Origin: Phycisphaerae bacterium
GTDB taxonomy: Bacteria > Planctomycetota > Phycisphaerae > UBA1845 > UTPLA1
NCBI GenBank assembly: GCA_016935885.1
Contig: JAFGQA010000057.1
Location: forward strand, 1 to 22,238
Length of the DNA stretch: 22,238 bases
Reading direction: 5' to 3'
Part shown: piece by piece, positions 8,454 to 17,000 of the stretch
Layout: the number at the start of each line of letters is the position of its first letter
How positions within the stretch are numbered: position 1 is the first letter of the stretch
The notes under the pieces: model-generated
Told to the model about the DNA's origin: nothing
The model's database searches: none
The model's input: only the letters and a program-made list of their open reading frames with translations
Translations under genes and position numbers: made by a program

Positions 8454-8473
8454 CTTGACTCACCTCCTCTCGA

Positions 8474-8525
8474 GGCGTTTCACGTTTGAATGCAGCGTCG
8501 CCCCTTGGCGGCACGGTGAAACGCC
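8474..8525 (-). other. Long hairpin in the leader of the third sHSP gene
   Basis: GGCGTTTCAC (8474-8483) and GTGAAACGCC (8516-8525) are perfect 10-bp arms around a 32-nt interior. That interior has its own short CGCC/GGCG stem. On the transcript the structure ends just before the GAGGAGGTGA ribosome-binding site of the GTG-started gene. It could be a stability element or could affect translation, as leaders of heat-shock genes often do. The fold does not clearly cover the Shine-Dalgarno, so a thermometer role is only a possibility. Confidence 0.4.
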
Positions 8526-8622
8526 ATCGGAGCAGGCGCCGGGGACACGCCCCGACGCCCCACTGACTTGTTCCTTGCCCTAAACATGCTCGACGGCTGT
8601 AGGCCGTCACATGCAAACCCTG

Positions 8623-9024
8623 TCACTTGGCCTTGACGGTGATCTTCCTGGGCTTAGCAACGTCGGTCTTTGGCAGGTGCACCGTCAACACGCCTTCGCC
8701 GTACTCAGCGTTGATACGTTTGGCGTCGATCAGTTCGCTCACCTGGAACGTGCGGTAGAAGTTGCCGATGCCATACTCCTGCCGCAGGTAGCCAACCTCT
8801 TCGGGCTGCCGGTCGTTCACCTTGCCATGAATCGTGAGCGTTCCTTTCTCGAATTCGATGTCCACTCCGTCGGCATGGATGCCCGGCATGTCGGCCAAAA
8901 TGGTCAGCTCCTCAGCATTCTCCAGGATGTCTACGTTCGGTCGATAGTGCAGCCGGCTTCGCGTGTGCTCGGCCCGCGTGACCGCGCCCTCAGGGCGCTT
9001 CTCGATGGCACTTTCAGTGGTCAT
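8623..9024 (-). CDS. Small heat-shock protein, Hsp20 family (second gene of operon)
   Basis: 133 aa, with ATG at 9024 and AGGAG upstream. The N-terminal arm is short (about 35 residues). The alpha-crystallin domain follows, with DMPGIHADGVDIEFEKGTLTI, a YxQEYGIGNFYRTF segment and the EGVLTVHLPK signature. The tail ends PRKITVKAK, with an I-x-V anchor motif. Only 42 bp separate it from the gene upstream, which fits one mRNA. It is closer in style to the first gene than to the third (both end in PRK-x-x-VKA). Confidence 0.93.
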   Translation of the reverse strand: MTTESAIEKRPEGAVTRAEHTRSRLHYRPNVDILENAEELTILADMPGIHADGVDIEFEKGTLTIHGKVNDRQPEEVGYLRQEYGIGNFYRTFQVSELIDAKRINAEYGEGVLTVHLPKTDVAKPRKITVKAK

Positions 9025-9066
9025 GGTTCATATCTCCTCTCTGCTCAAACACGCTTGGTTGACAGC

Positions 9067-9522
9067 TCACTTGGTAAGGGCCTTGACCTGGACCTTGCGC
9101 GGCTTGGCTGCCTCTGCCTTCGGGAGTGTCACCAGCAGCACGCCGTCCAGGAGGCTCGCCTCGACCCGATCCGCATCGACGTCGGACGGCAGCCGTAGCG
9201 TGCGGCTGAAGCCTCCGACGCCCCGCTCCCGACGATGGTATAGAGCGCCCTCTTGATGCGCGTCCTTCCGTTCGCCTTTGATCGTCACCTCGTCGCCAAC
9301 GACGAGCACCTCGATGTCCTCCAGCTTCAAGCCCGGCAACTCCGCCTCGACGTACAGATTCTGTGCATCGTCCCAAGCGTTGATGGCCGGGAAGCTCGAT
9401 CCCGACCGGAGGCCCAACCGACCTGCCATCGGTACGTCCTGGAAGAAATCGGTGAAGAGCCGATCGACCTCCTCACGCAGCCCGTTCAACGGGTGTCGGT
9501 TCACAAATCGCCTCGCAAACAT
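9067..9522 (-). CDS. Small heat-shock protein, Hsp20 family (first gene of operon)
   Basis: 151 aa, with ATG at 9522 and GGGAGG 6 nt upstream. The N-terminal arm has LREEVDRLFTDFF (about 15-27), typical of class A bacterial sHSPs. The alpha-crystallin core contains AELPGLKLEDIEV and DGVLLVTLPKAE; the tail PRKVQVKALTK carries V-x-V. As the promoter-proximal gene it sits behind the sigma-54 promoter. The three unequal paralogues may form mixed oligomers. Confidence 0.93.
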   Translation of the reverse strand: MFARRFVNRHPLNGLREEVDRLFTDFFQDVPMAGRLGLRSGSSFPAINAWDDAQNLYVEAELPGLKLEDIEVLVVGDEVTIKGERKDAHQEGALYHRRERGVGGFSRTLRLPSDVDADRVEASLLDGVLLVTLPKAEAAKPRKVQVKALTK

Positions 9523-9627
9523 CTTGCACCTCCCTTCTGGGAATCAGAGGTCTACATACCTCTCACGCGGCAGTTACCGCCGCAGCGGGTGATGCCGCCC
9601 AAATTCGTGTTGCACCAAGCCGGGGGG

Positions 9628-9643
9628 GCAAACAGTGTGCCAG
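9628..9643 (-). promoter_or_regulatory. Sigma-54 (-24/-12) promoter of the sHSP operon
   Basis: On the minus strand this reads CTGGCACACTGTTTGC. It fits the sigma-54 consensus TGGCAC-N5-TTGC with exact GG-to-GC spacing; only the seventh base (A for G) departs. Transcription would start near 9616, leaving a leader of about 95 nt before the ATG at 9522. The -24 half overlaps a small dyad, GTGTGC-CA-GCACAC (9635-9648), which could be a second regulator site or chance. Confidence 0.7.
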
Positions 9644-9727
9644 CACACAGGCATCCTGCTTATGTGAGCCTATCACCTTGTTATTCAGGGGTTTGCGCGG
9701 AGTGGGCCGGAACGCCTCCCCCTTCGA

Positions 9728-9744
9728 CCTGTCATTCTGACAGG
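9728..9744 (-). promoter_or_regulatory. Candidate enhancer-binding-protein site upstream of the sigma-54 promoter
   Basis: CCTGTCA-TTC-TGACAGG is a perfect dyad with 7-bp arms. Its centre lies about 120 bp upstream of the predicted start site, inside the usual range for sigma-54 activator sites. The TGTCA/TGACA half-sites resemble those bound by Fis-type helix-turn-helix domains of NtrC-family activators. The cognate activator is not identified. The NtrC-like protein in this window lacks the residues needed to activate sigma-54. Confidence 0.5.
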
Positions 9745-10041
9745 CAGTAGTTGGCAGTCTTGCTAAGGCCCTGGCCGGCGGCCCGGAGAACGAATGAGCG
9801 ACTCGTTACGCGCGTTTTTTCATGACCCCTGTTCGCATGTACACGAACACGCAACGGTAGCCTTGCTTATTCCATCAGGATTCAGAAGCGACTCCGACTG
9901 CGAATGCGACTGCTCTTTTTGTTGAAAAGCCATGACTGGATACCCCGACAATCTCGCCGCTTGCCTGGCCCAATTGGGGTCGTGTTCGGTCTCCCGTCGC
10001 CGTTGGTGCCCGGCTCGTGTGTGCCTGGTGGGAGGGTCGCC
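9745..10041. other. Gene-free stretch
   Basis: No reading frame here looks coding on either strand. An AACGA/TCGTT half-stem at about 9791-9809 followed by ACGCGCG and six T is only weakly terminator-like. I see no repeat shared with the other gaps. Confidence 0.5.
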
Positions 10042-10242
10042 GTGAGTCGCTGGCTCTCCGTCGAACAGATGCGCGAGTAGTAACGTATGCGCTGGCAGCG
10101 TGTCATCGACGCGATGGAGGCGAGCGTACTCCCGTATGAGCAGCGCGCGCGAATTCGCTACGCCCGTGAGTGCGATGTCCAAGCCTGGGAAGAGACGCGT
10201 CTCCGGCGAGGCCCGTCGGCCCGTCCATTCGCCATGCTGTGA
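10042..10242 (+). pseudogene. Possible decayed excisionase/MerR-like helix-turn-helix gene
   Basis: One frame reads VSRWLSVEQMRE, then two adjacent stops (10078-10083). It continues in the same frame as RMRWQRVIDAMEASVLP and RIRYARECDVQAWEE, ending at TGA 10240. This resembles the excisionase-family pattern: a WLSVEEIA first helix, W/I recognition helix, LP, R-x-R-F/Y, and D-V-x-x-W. About 8-10 residues seem missing where the stops lie. No excisionase function is likely now. The match is by eye and weak; it could be chance in a GC-rich frame. Confidence 0.25.
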
Positions 10243-10663
10243 AAACGTCGGCTACCACGGCCACCGTCTCGCCCGGGATGGCACCAATGCACTTAACTAC
10301 CGTTTTGACAGCGGATTACGGATGAATCAGCGATTATGCGACCCTCGCTAGCTGCCGGAAGCGCCGACCGGTGGCGCGGGCGCCCGATCTGCACGTCTGA
10401 CCCACCAAATGCGCGCCGTCCGGTTTATCCTCGGTACGCCTGTCTGGTGCTTTCCGACAGCGTCGCTCGGGTGTTTATTGAGGGCAATCGCGGTATCATA
10501 AGTGCTTGTGACGAGTTGCCGCACCGTGAGCTGCTTACCAGCCTGCGCGAGGCTAACGTGGTCACCCAGGACTACGTTCCACCCGTTCCAACAGGCCAAC
10601 AAACGGACAAGGAATCGAAGACCGACTCTCATAGCGACTACTACATGAAACGGGAGCAGGACA
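10243..10663. other. Intergenic region upstream of the histidine kinase
   Basis: No convincing gene. TTGACA occurs at 10305-10310 but no good -10 box lies 16-18 bp downstream. GGGAG at 10652-10656 serves the kinase start codon. The GC-rich style of the left part fades to a lower-GC style across this stretch. Confidence 0.4.
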
Positions 10664-12628
10664 ATGGCTGTGAAGATCGAGCACATATGCAGCCTTTTCG
10701 AGAGGCATTTCGATTATCTCCTTATTCTGGACGACGAGAGCAAGATAGTCCACATAAGTAACGATCTTGCGAAGGAGACCACTGGAGACGGGAACGATGG
10801 TCTAACCGGGCGACACATTGACGACGTGTTCAGCGGCGCTGCTCTTGATATCATTCGTTCCACGATAAGAAGATTCGAGCAGACCGACGGACCAGAGCTA
10901 ATCACCTGGGAAACGGGCTCTGGAAAGCCATCCATACCGCTAAGAGCCGTGATGGACACGACCGCGAATGGCAGGCTTTTCATGCTTTGGGGAAACCGCT
11001 TCATGTCGCTCGAGAACGTCACATACAAGGACGACTGGAAGAGGCTAGAGCGGGCCAAGGAACTTGCATGCATCTACGCGGTCGCTGAATGGATCGAAGT
11101 ATCGAAGTCCACCGAGGATTTCTTCACCCATTTACCCCGGTACCTGCGCGATGGCATGCATCATCCCGAACACGTTCTCGTTTACAGCGTTTACCAGGGA
11201 CGGGAGTACGGGAAGAAGCCCGATGGGGAGCATCGCATCACAACCGACCTCGTGATTGAGGACCGGACCCACGGCCGTATCTGTGTCGCTTATGACACGC
11301 AAGAACTCGAATTCCTTCCCGAGAAGCAACGGATGCTAGATGAACTTGCCAGGATGCTCGTCCATAGGCTCGAGAAGAAAGAGCTGAGAGAGAACATCGA
11401 CAAGCGGAAGGACGAATTGCACAGGCAGAAGAGCAAGCTGGAAACACTCAATTCCTACCTGGACAGGATCAACAGGGGATTCGAAGAATCGAAAACCAGG
11501 TTGGCGACGATCTTCCAGGCCATTCCTGATACCGTGGCGATCATCGACCGCGAGCGCAACGTGGTGATGACCAACACCGATAAGTACATTCCCGGAAACA
11601 AATGCTACAAAACCTTCTTCGACAGCGACACACCCTGCCTCGACTGCCGCTTGGCGAAGGTAGTCAAACAGCGGACTCCCATCACTCTGGAAATACAACA
11701 TGACGCTCGTTCTTACGAGGTCCATGCCCTTCCGATTTTCGACAAAGACCACGTGGTCGACGGGATAATTGAATTCTATCGCGATATATCAGACAAGAAG
11801 AACTATGAGCGCCAACTGCAGCAGGCCGACAAGCTCGCCTCGCTCGGACAGCTCGTAAGTGGCATTGGTCATGAAATAAACAATCCCAATCAGTTTATAC
11901 GGGGAAACGTCAAGATAATCGCGCAAGCCATGGAGGATATACTTCCACTGACGGACGCATATTACGAGAGTCATGCCGATTTGAAGATAGCACGCCTCAA
12001 TTACGACTTCTTCCGAAAGCATATAATCACGCTTATCAAAGACATGGCCCGCGGTTCCGAGAGAATCAAGGGCATTGTCGAATCGCTCAAGCGATTTGCA
12101 CGCAAGGACGAGGGTCTTCTGATAGACAAAGTTGACCTCAATGCGATCATAAGGGAGGGCGTGCGTTTGGTTCATAACCAGATTCACAAAACCGCAGATG
12201 TCGAGCTGACGCTTTCAGACGACCTGCCGGAATTCATAGGCAACGTGCAGAAGATAGAACAGGTGTTCATCAACTTGATAATAAACGCGGGCCAGGCCTT
12301 CCCCGAGGACCGCCGCGGTTTGATAGAAGTCGTCACAAAACATGACGATACGCAGGTCATCGCCGAGGTTCGCGATAGCGGTTCTGGAATGAGCGAGGGT
12401 ACAATCAAACAGATCTTCGACCCGTTTTTCACCACAAAGCGGGCGAGAGGCGGAACAGGACTGGGGCTTTCGATTGTTTACAGGATTGTGGAAGAACATG
12501 GCGGGACGATTGCGGTGTCGAGCAGAATCGGAGAAGGAACCACTTTCACGATACGAATACCTTACAGAAGGCAACACTTGAACGTCGGAGCGGGTCTGTC
12601 CGGGTATCCCAGCGGGAAGCAACAATGA
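10664..12628 (+). CDS. Cytosolic PAS-GAF-PAS sensor histidine kinase
   Basis: 654-aa kinase with no membrane helix, so it should sense an internal signal. A PAS-like domain spans about 5-115. A GAF-like region spans about 135-235, followed by a coiled coil at about 236-285. A second PAS domain spans about 285-375 and holds Cys314, Cys325 and Cys328 (KCYK...PCLDC). HisKA follows with the H-box SGIGHEINNP (His403), and the HATPase domain has the N-box NLIINAGQAF, DSGSGMS and GGTGLGLSIV. All catalytic boxes are intact. The three-cysteine PAS pattern recurs in kinases of anaerobes and suggests redox, metal or Fe-S sensing; that is inference. The start ATG has GGGAG upstream. It overlaps the next gene by 4 bp (ATGA), so the two are translationally coupled and form a cognate pair. 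Confidence 0.9.
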   Translation: MAVKIEHICSLFERHFDYLLILDDESKIVHISNDLAKETTGDGNDGLTGRHIDDVFSGAALDIIRSTIRRFEQTDGPELITWETGSGKPSIPLRAVMDTTANGRLFMLWGNRFMSLENVTYKDDWKRLERAKELACIYAVAEWIEVSKSTEDFFTHLPRYLRDGMHHPEHVLVYSVYQGREYGKKPDGEHRITTDLVIEDRTHGRICVAYDTQELEFLPEKQRMLDELARMLVHRLEKKELRENIDKRKDELHRQKSKLETLNSYLDRINRGFEESKTRLATIFQAIPDTVAIIDRERNVVMTNTDKYIPGNKCYKTFFDSDTPCLDCRLAKVVKQRTPITLEIQHDARSYEVHALPIFDKDHVVDGIIEFYRDISDKKNYERQLQQADKLASLGQLVSGIGHEINNPNQFIRGNVKIIAQAMEDILPLTDAYYESHADLKIARLNYDFFRKHIITLIKDMARGSERIKGIVESLKRFARKDEGLLIDKVDLNAIIREGVRLVHNQIHKTADVELTLSDDLPEFIGNVQKIEQVFINLIINAGQAFPEDRRGLIEVVTKHDDTQVIAEVRDSGSGMSEGTIKQIFDPFFTTKRARGGTGLGLSIVYRIVEEHGGTIAVSSRIGEGTTFTIRIPYRRQHLNVGAGLSGYPSGKQQ

Positions 12629-13977
12629 AAAAAGTCCTTATAGTCGACGACGATGTGGCGGTTACGAATTTCTTGATGGTTTTTCTCATGCAGACCGGAC
12701 AGTACGAGCCGACAGTCGTTAACGACTCGAAGACCGTGCCCGACATTGTGGAGAAAGAACAGTTCGACGCGATGCTGCTGGACATGGATATGCCTCATCT
12801 CAGTGGTATGGACATCATCAAGCATATCAGCGAAAGAGGGATTGACCTGCCCGTGGTAGTCCTGACCGGCGTGAACGACGTGGACTTGGCGGTTAAGTCG
12901 CTCAAGCTGGGGGTTCTCGATTATTTAACGAAGCCCGTTGATGACGACCATCTCCTGGAGGTGCTAAACAAGGCGATAGCGCACGGTACAACGAAGGACT
13001 CCATAAAGGGACTTCCGACGCAGCTCAAGCGGGAGGATCTTGATTACAGGGAGGCTTTCGACGACCTGAGATCGCAGTCGCCGTGGATGATAAGGCTCTT
13101 CCACCAAGCCGAGAAGATGGCGGCGGGTGATCTGTGCGTCTTCATATTCGGCGAGAGGGGAACGGGCAAGATGTCTCTGGCGAAGGCCATCCACAAAGCG
13201 AGCCCGCGCCGCGGCGGCCCTTTCACTTCCGTCGATGCGGCCGCCCATGACATGGAGAAATTTCCGAGGGAATTCTTCGGAGCGAATCCCGAGGGGGAGG
13301 GGAAATGGAAGCGCGCGGGCTTTCTCGAAGAGGCAGACGGGGGAACGCTGTTCATTAACAACATCGAGCTTCTTCCAATCCCTGTTCAGATAAGGCTGGA
13401 TCGTGTTATCCAGCTGAAAGAGTTCTATAGGGAATCTTCTCCCCGGATCCACAAGATTGATGTGCGTATTATTGTCGCTTCACTTCACGACCTCACCGAG
13501 GAAGACTATCGGGACATCTTCTCGCGAGATCTCCTGTATCACCTGATGGTGAATTCGCTCCATTTGCCGCCTCTTCGGGAGAGGAGGGAGGATATTCCCA
13601 TTCTCGCCAACGACATCCTCCAGAGGGAAGCCAGGAGAATGGGCAAGAAGGTGAGTGGCTTCACAAAGGAGTTCATGGATCTTCTTCTCAATTACGACTT
13701 TCCCGGAAACGTGCAGGAGCTTAACGATATCGTAGCCACCAGTGTCATAAACACAGAGAGCAAACTGGTAGATATAGGTTCACTTGCCCACTACATGCGG
13801 GACATCCTGGCATTGGGCACGAGAACCCTAACGAGCTTCCACCCGCGAAAGCTGAAGGACGCCGTGAGGGAGCATGTCGGAAGAACGCTTCTTCACTTGG
13901 GCGGCGACAAAGTGAAAGCGGCCGTCGAACTTGGAATCAACCCAGAAGACATAGAAGAAATCCTCGAAAGCGACTGA
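12625..13977 (+). CDS. NtrC-like response regulator with a degenerate AAA+ domain
   Basis: 450 aa. The REC domain (1-120) is complete: DDD 8-10, phospho-acceptor Asp53, Thr81, Lys103. An AAA+ domain follows (about 145-375) with Walker A GERGTGK (176-182). It departs from sigma-54 activators at each key site: no GAFTGA (after FFG at 217-219 the loop is about five residues short and reads ANPEGEGKWKR), Walker B GGTLFINNI with Asn245-Asn246 in place of Asp-Glu, and FSRDLLYHL in place of the FRxDLYYRL arginine fingers. The C terminus (about 408-450) is a shortened Fis-type helix-turn-helix, GGDKVKAAVELGI. The frame is intact with no stops, so this is a conserved-looking remodelled protein. It may bind ATP without hydrolysis and act as a DNA-binding repressor, sigma-70 regulator or sensor scaffold. 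Confidence 0.88.
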   Translation: MKKVLIVDDDVAVTNFLMVFLMQTGQYEPTVVNDSKTVPDIVEKEQFDAMLLDMDMPHLSGMDIIKHISERGIDLPVVVLTGVNDVDLAVKSLKLGVLDYLTKPVDDDHLLEVLNKAIAHGTTKDSIKGLPTQLKREDLDYREAFDDLRSQSPWMIRLFHQAEKMAAGDLCVFIFGERGTGKMSLAKAIHKASPRRGGPFTSVDAAAHDMEKFPREFFGANPEGEGKWKRAGFLEEADGGTLFINNIELLPIPVQIRLDRVIQLKEFYRESSPRIHKIDVRIIVASLHDLTEEDYRDIFSRDLLYHLMVNSLHLPPLRERREDIPILANDILQREARRMGKKVSGFTKEFMDLLLNYDFPGNVQELNDIVATSVINTESKLVDIGSLAHYMRDILALGTRTLTSFHPRKLKDAVREHVGRTLLHLGGDKVKAAVELGINPEDIEEILESD

Positions 13978-14004
13978 CGAGTCCGCGTCGTGATGACGAG
14001 ACTG

Positions 14005-17000
14005 CTACACTCCCACGTGAGTTCCTCTTGAGCTGACGCGATAGTGCTTTATTCCGATTTCCTGGATTTCGTTCTTGTACTGGGCGCACGGTGTAAGGGC
14101 CGGTGTACCTGGGAAGAGCGAAGTGGCGACATCGGCGACAGTGAGAGCGCCCGTGCCGCTCCATCTCCGATCCTGCCCCGTATTCCAATAGAACCACAGC
14201 CTGTCTCCCTGGTTTTTCTTAACAAGCGTCCTGATCTCGGCGGAGATGGAAGAGAACACTCCGGGAACCTCTACGCCGAGATGGTCGGCGATGTTCTTGA
14301 GTACGTGCCAGGTCTTGATGCCGTTCGGTGCACCGACGGCGGCCTTAAAGTTGATGACGCGCCCTTCGAAGTTGATTCTCGTCGCCTCGCTTTCGAGGAA
14401 CGTTGTAATGGGGATAGCCACGTTCGCGAAGAGCGTTGTCTCGGTTTCTGCCCAGTCGCATGCGGCGAGAAACTCAACGGCATTGAAGAGTGCCGCCGTA
14501 CGGTCGTGGCGCATCGGATCCTCGCCGATAACGAGAGCGGCCTTTATTCCACCGCTGGAAAGTGCGTCCAGCAGTTCGACCCGCCTAGCGGACCCGGGGA
14601 TGCCGCTCGATGTCTTTCTGCCCGGAAGGAACGCGGGGTCTGCCCCGCAGACCTCGACTCCTGCGGCGTTGGCAGCCTGATAAGCGAGGATAAGGTCAGC
14701 ATCGATTCCGGCAGAACGAAGAAGCAAGACGAGGTTGGAAAGCGCCTGCAGGTCTCCCGGCGCGCGGTCCCGGGCTCGGTCGGGAGAATGAACGAATAAC
14801 ACCTTCTGAGCTTCTTTTATCATTTCGGCGCTGCGGCGTATTCTATCCTCCGTGATTCCCGCTTGCGCCGCGGTCACCGCCAGCGAATAGTCGTGCGCGT
14901 CAAGGAGGAAGGCTCTTCCGCCGGCGACGGATTCGATTGTGCCGCGATCAAAGAAGCCATCCTCGATGAGCAGTTGCATAATACCGTTGATCAGGATGGC
15001 GCCCCTTCCGCGGATCGGATCTAGTTTCAGATCCGCCATAACGTCAAGACGATCTTCGGATGATTTTGAAAGGATGAGCTTGGCGCCCGACTTGGCGGCT
15101 TCCTGGATTCCAACGCTCAAGACGAGTTGATCAGCCTGAGTGTCAGTGTTGTTGCAAAATATGAGATCGCTTCCCCGCAAGGCCTCCACGCCCGCCGTGG
15201 AGGCCGTGAATCCCAGCGATTCGTCCAGGGCACCCGAAGGCATTCCGGAAGCCAGAAGTGAGAGCGAGGCGATATTGTTGGTTCCAAGCCCCTCCCGGGC
15301 GATTCTGGAAGCCATGTACATCTCTTCGTTTGAAAGCTCCGGTGACACAAAGACGGCGACCGATTCCGGTCCGTATCGCTTGACAGCTTCTTTCAGGCCT
15401 TCCGTCACATGTTCGTACGCGCTCTTGTAGCTGGTCTCAATATGGCTGAGTCCTTCCCTGAGCACCGGCTTCAGCAGGCGCCTGCGGTTAATGAAAAGGT
15501 TGTTCGCGAAGCGTCCGTAAAAGCAAAGATATTCGCCCGGCGTGCCGGAGGACTCAATGAAGTATCGGTCACCGTTGAACTTCTTGACCTTGATTCTGCA
15601 ACCGACCGAACAGAGGGCGCAATGCGTTGCCGTTTCCTCGTATTCGAGGCACGCCCGACCGGGGAAGGGATACTTTACGGCGAGCGCACCTGTTGGGCAC
15701 GCGTCCACACAATTACCGCATGAGATGCAGCTCGTTTCGATTAGAGGATCCTCCATGGCCGGCCGCATTTCAGCCTGGAAGCCGCGGTTGACCAGGCCGA
15801 TCGCACTAATTGGAAGAACGCGCTCGCAGGTGCGGATGCATCTTGTGCAGAGGATGCACTTGTTCGGGTCGTAGACCAGGTAGGGGTGGGTGTCGTCTAC
15901 CTTGTGCTTGCGGACGTAGCCCTTGTATTTCTCCAGGTCAACACCGTATTCTTCTGCGTACAGGCGGAGCTTGCACCAGTCGTAAGCGACACATCCGCAG
16001 GAAAGGCACCTTTCGGCTTCGTGCGCTACATCTTCGTCTTCAAAGCCTGTGGCGACCTCACGGAAGGTTCCCTTGCGTTCTTCGACTGCAATCTCGTGCA
16101 TTCTCCGGCGAGGGCTTTGCTGTATTTCGCCAAGTTCCTGCCTTCCGGGCTTTGCCCAGAATTCCTTGTTGACGCCAAACGGCCTTCTCGGCAGTTCTTC
16201 GCCGGCGAGATACGCGTGGATGGCCGCGGCTGCCTTCTGTCCGTCGCGTATGGCGTCTATTACCACGGTCGGACCGTCATCGGCCGCGTCGCCACCTGCG
16301 AAAAGACCCTCGATACCCGTCTTCATCGTTTTCGTATCGATGTCGAAGGTTGACCATTTGGAGACACCGGGACGGTCCTTCATATCGTCGAGCATCTCTC
16401 TGAGAAGTGGCGTCTGCCCAATGGCGGAAATGGCGAGGTCGCAGGGAATGTCGAATTCACTTCCTTCCATAGGTATGGGACGCCGCCGGCCTGAACCATC
16501 TGGCTCTCCGAGCTGCATGCGGATACACTCAAGCGCTTTTATCTTGTTTCCTTCTTTCGTGATACCGACGGGAGCAACAAGTTCCATTAGCTCGATGCCT
16601 TCTTTCAGGCAGTCTTCGATCTCCAGCTCATCAGCCGGCATTTCCGCCTTTGTACGGCGATAGACGATGATGACTTTGTCGGCCCCTAGCCGCCATGACG
16701 TTCGTGCCGCGTCCATGGCAGTATTACCACCACCGACGACCAGGATTGTACCGCTGACCGGCTCCACTTTCTGGGCCTTCTCAATCAGGTAGGCAACGCC
16801 GGATACGACGCCTTCTGTATCGTATTCTCCCCCGACGCGCATGGCCTTTCCGCCCCAGGCTCCCGGTGAAAGGAAAACGGCATCGTGCTCCTGGAGGAGA
16901 AAATCAATGGTCATATCTTTGGGAACATTTACTCCGCACTTGATTTCGACTCCGGCGCGAGTTATGTAGTCGATTTCCCGGTCGAGGACGGCCTTCGGAA

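Noticed and set aside
9791..9822. Possible intrinsic terminator (AACGA/TCGTT plus six T)
   Set aside because: The stem is only 5 bp with a 9-nt loop and the T-run is separated from it by 7 bases; no plus-strand gene ends here.
9820..10182. Minus-strand 120-aa open frame in the gene-poor gap
   Set aside because: No domain pattern, no good ribosome site, and it conflicts with the helix-turn-helix-like remnant on the other strand.
10336..10761. Plus-strand 141-aa open frame before the kinase
   Set aside because: It overlaps the well-supported kinase start in another frame and shows no family resemblance.
12625..13977. The NtrC-like regulator as activator of the sHSP sigma-54 promoter in this window
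   Set aside because: It lacks GAFTGA, which contacts sigma-54, and the Walker B acidic residues, so direct activation is unlikely.
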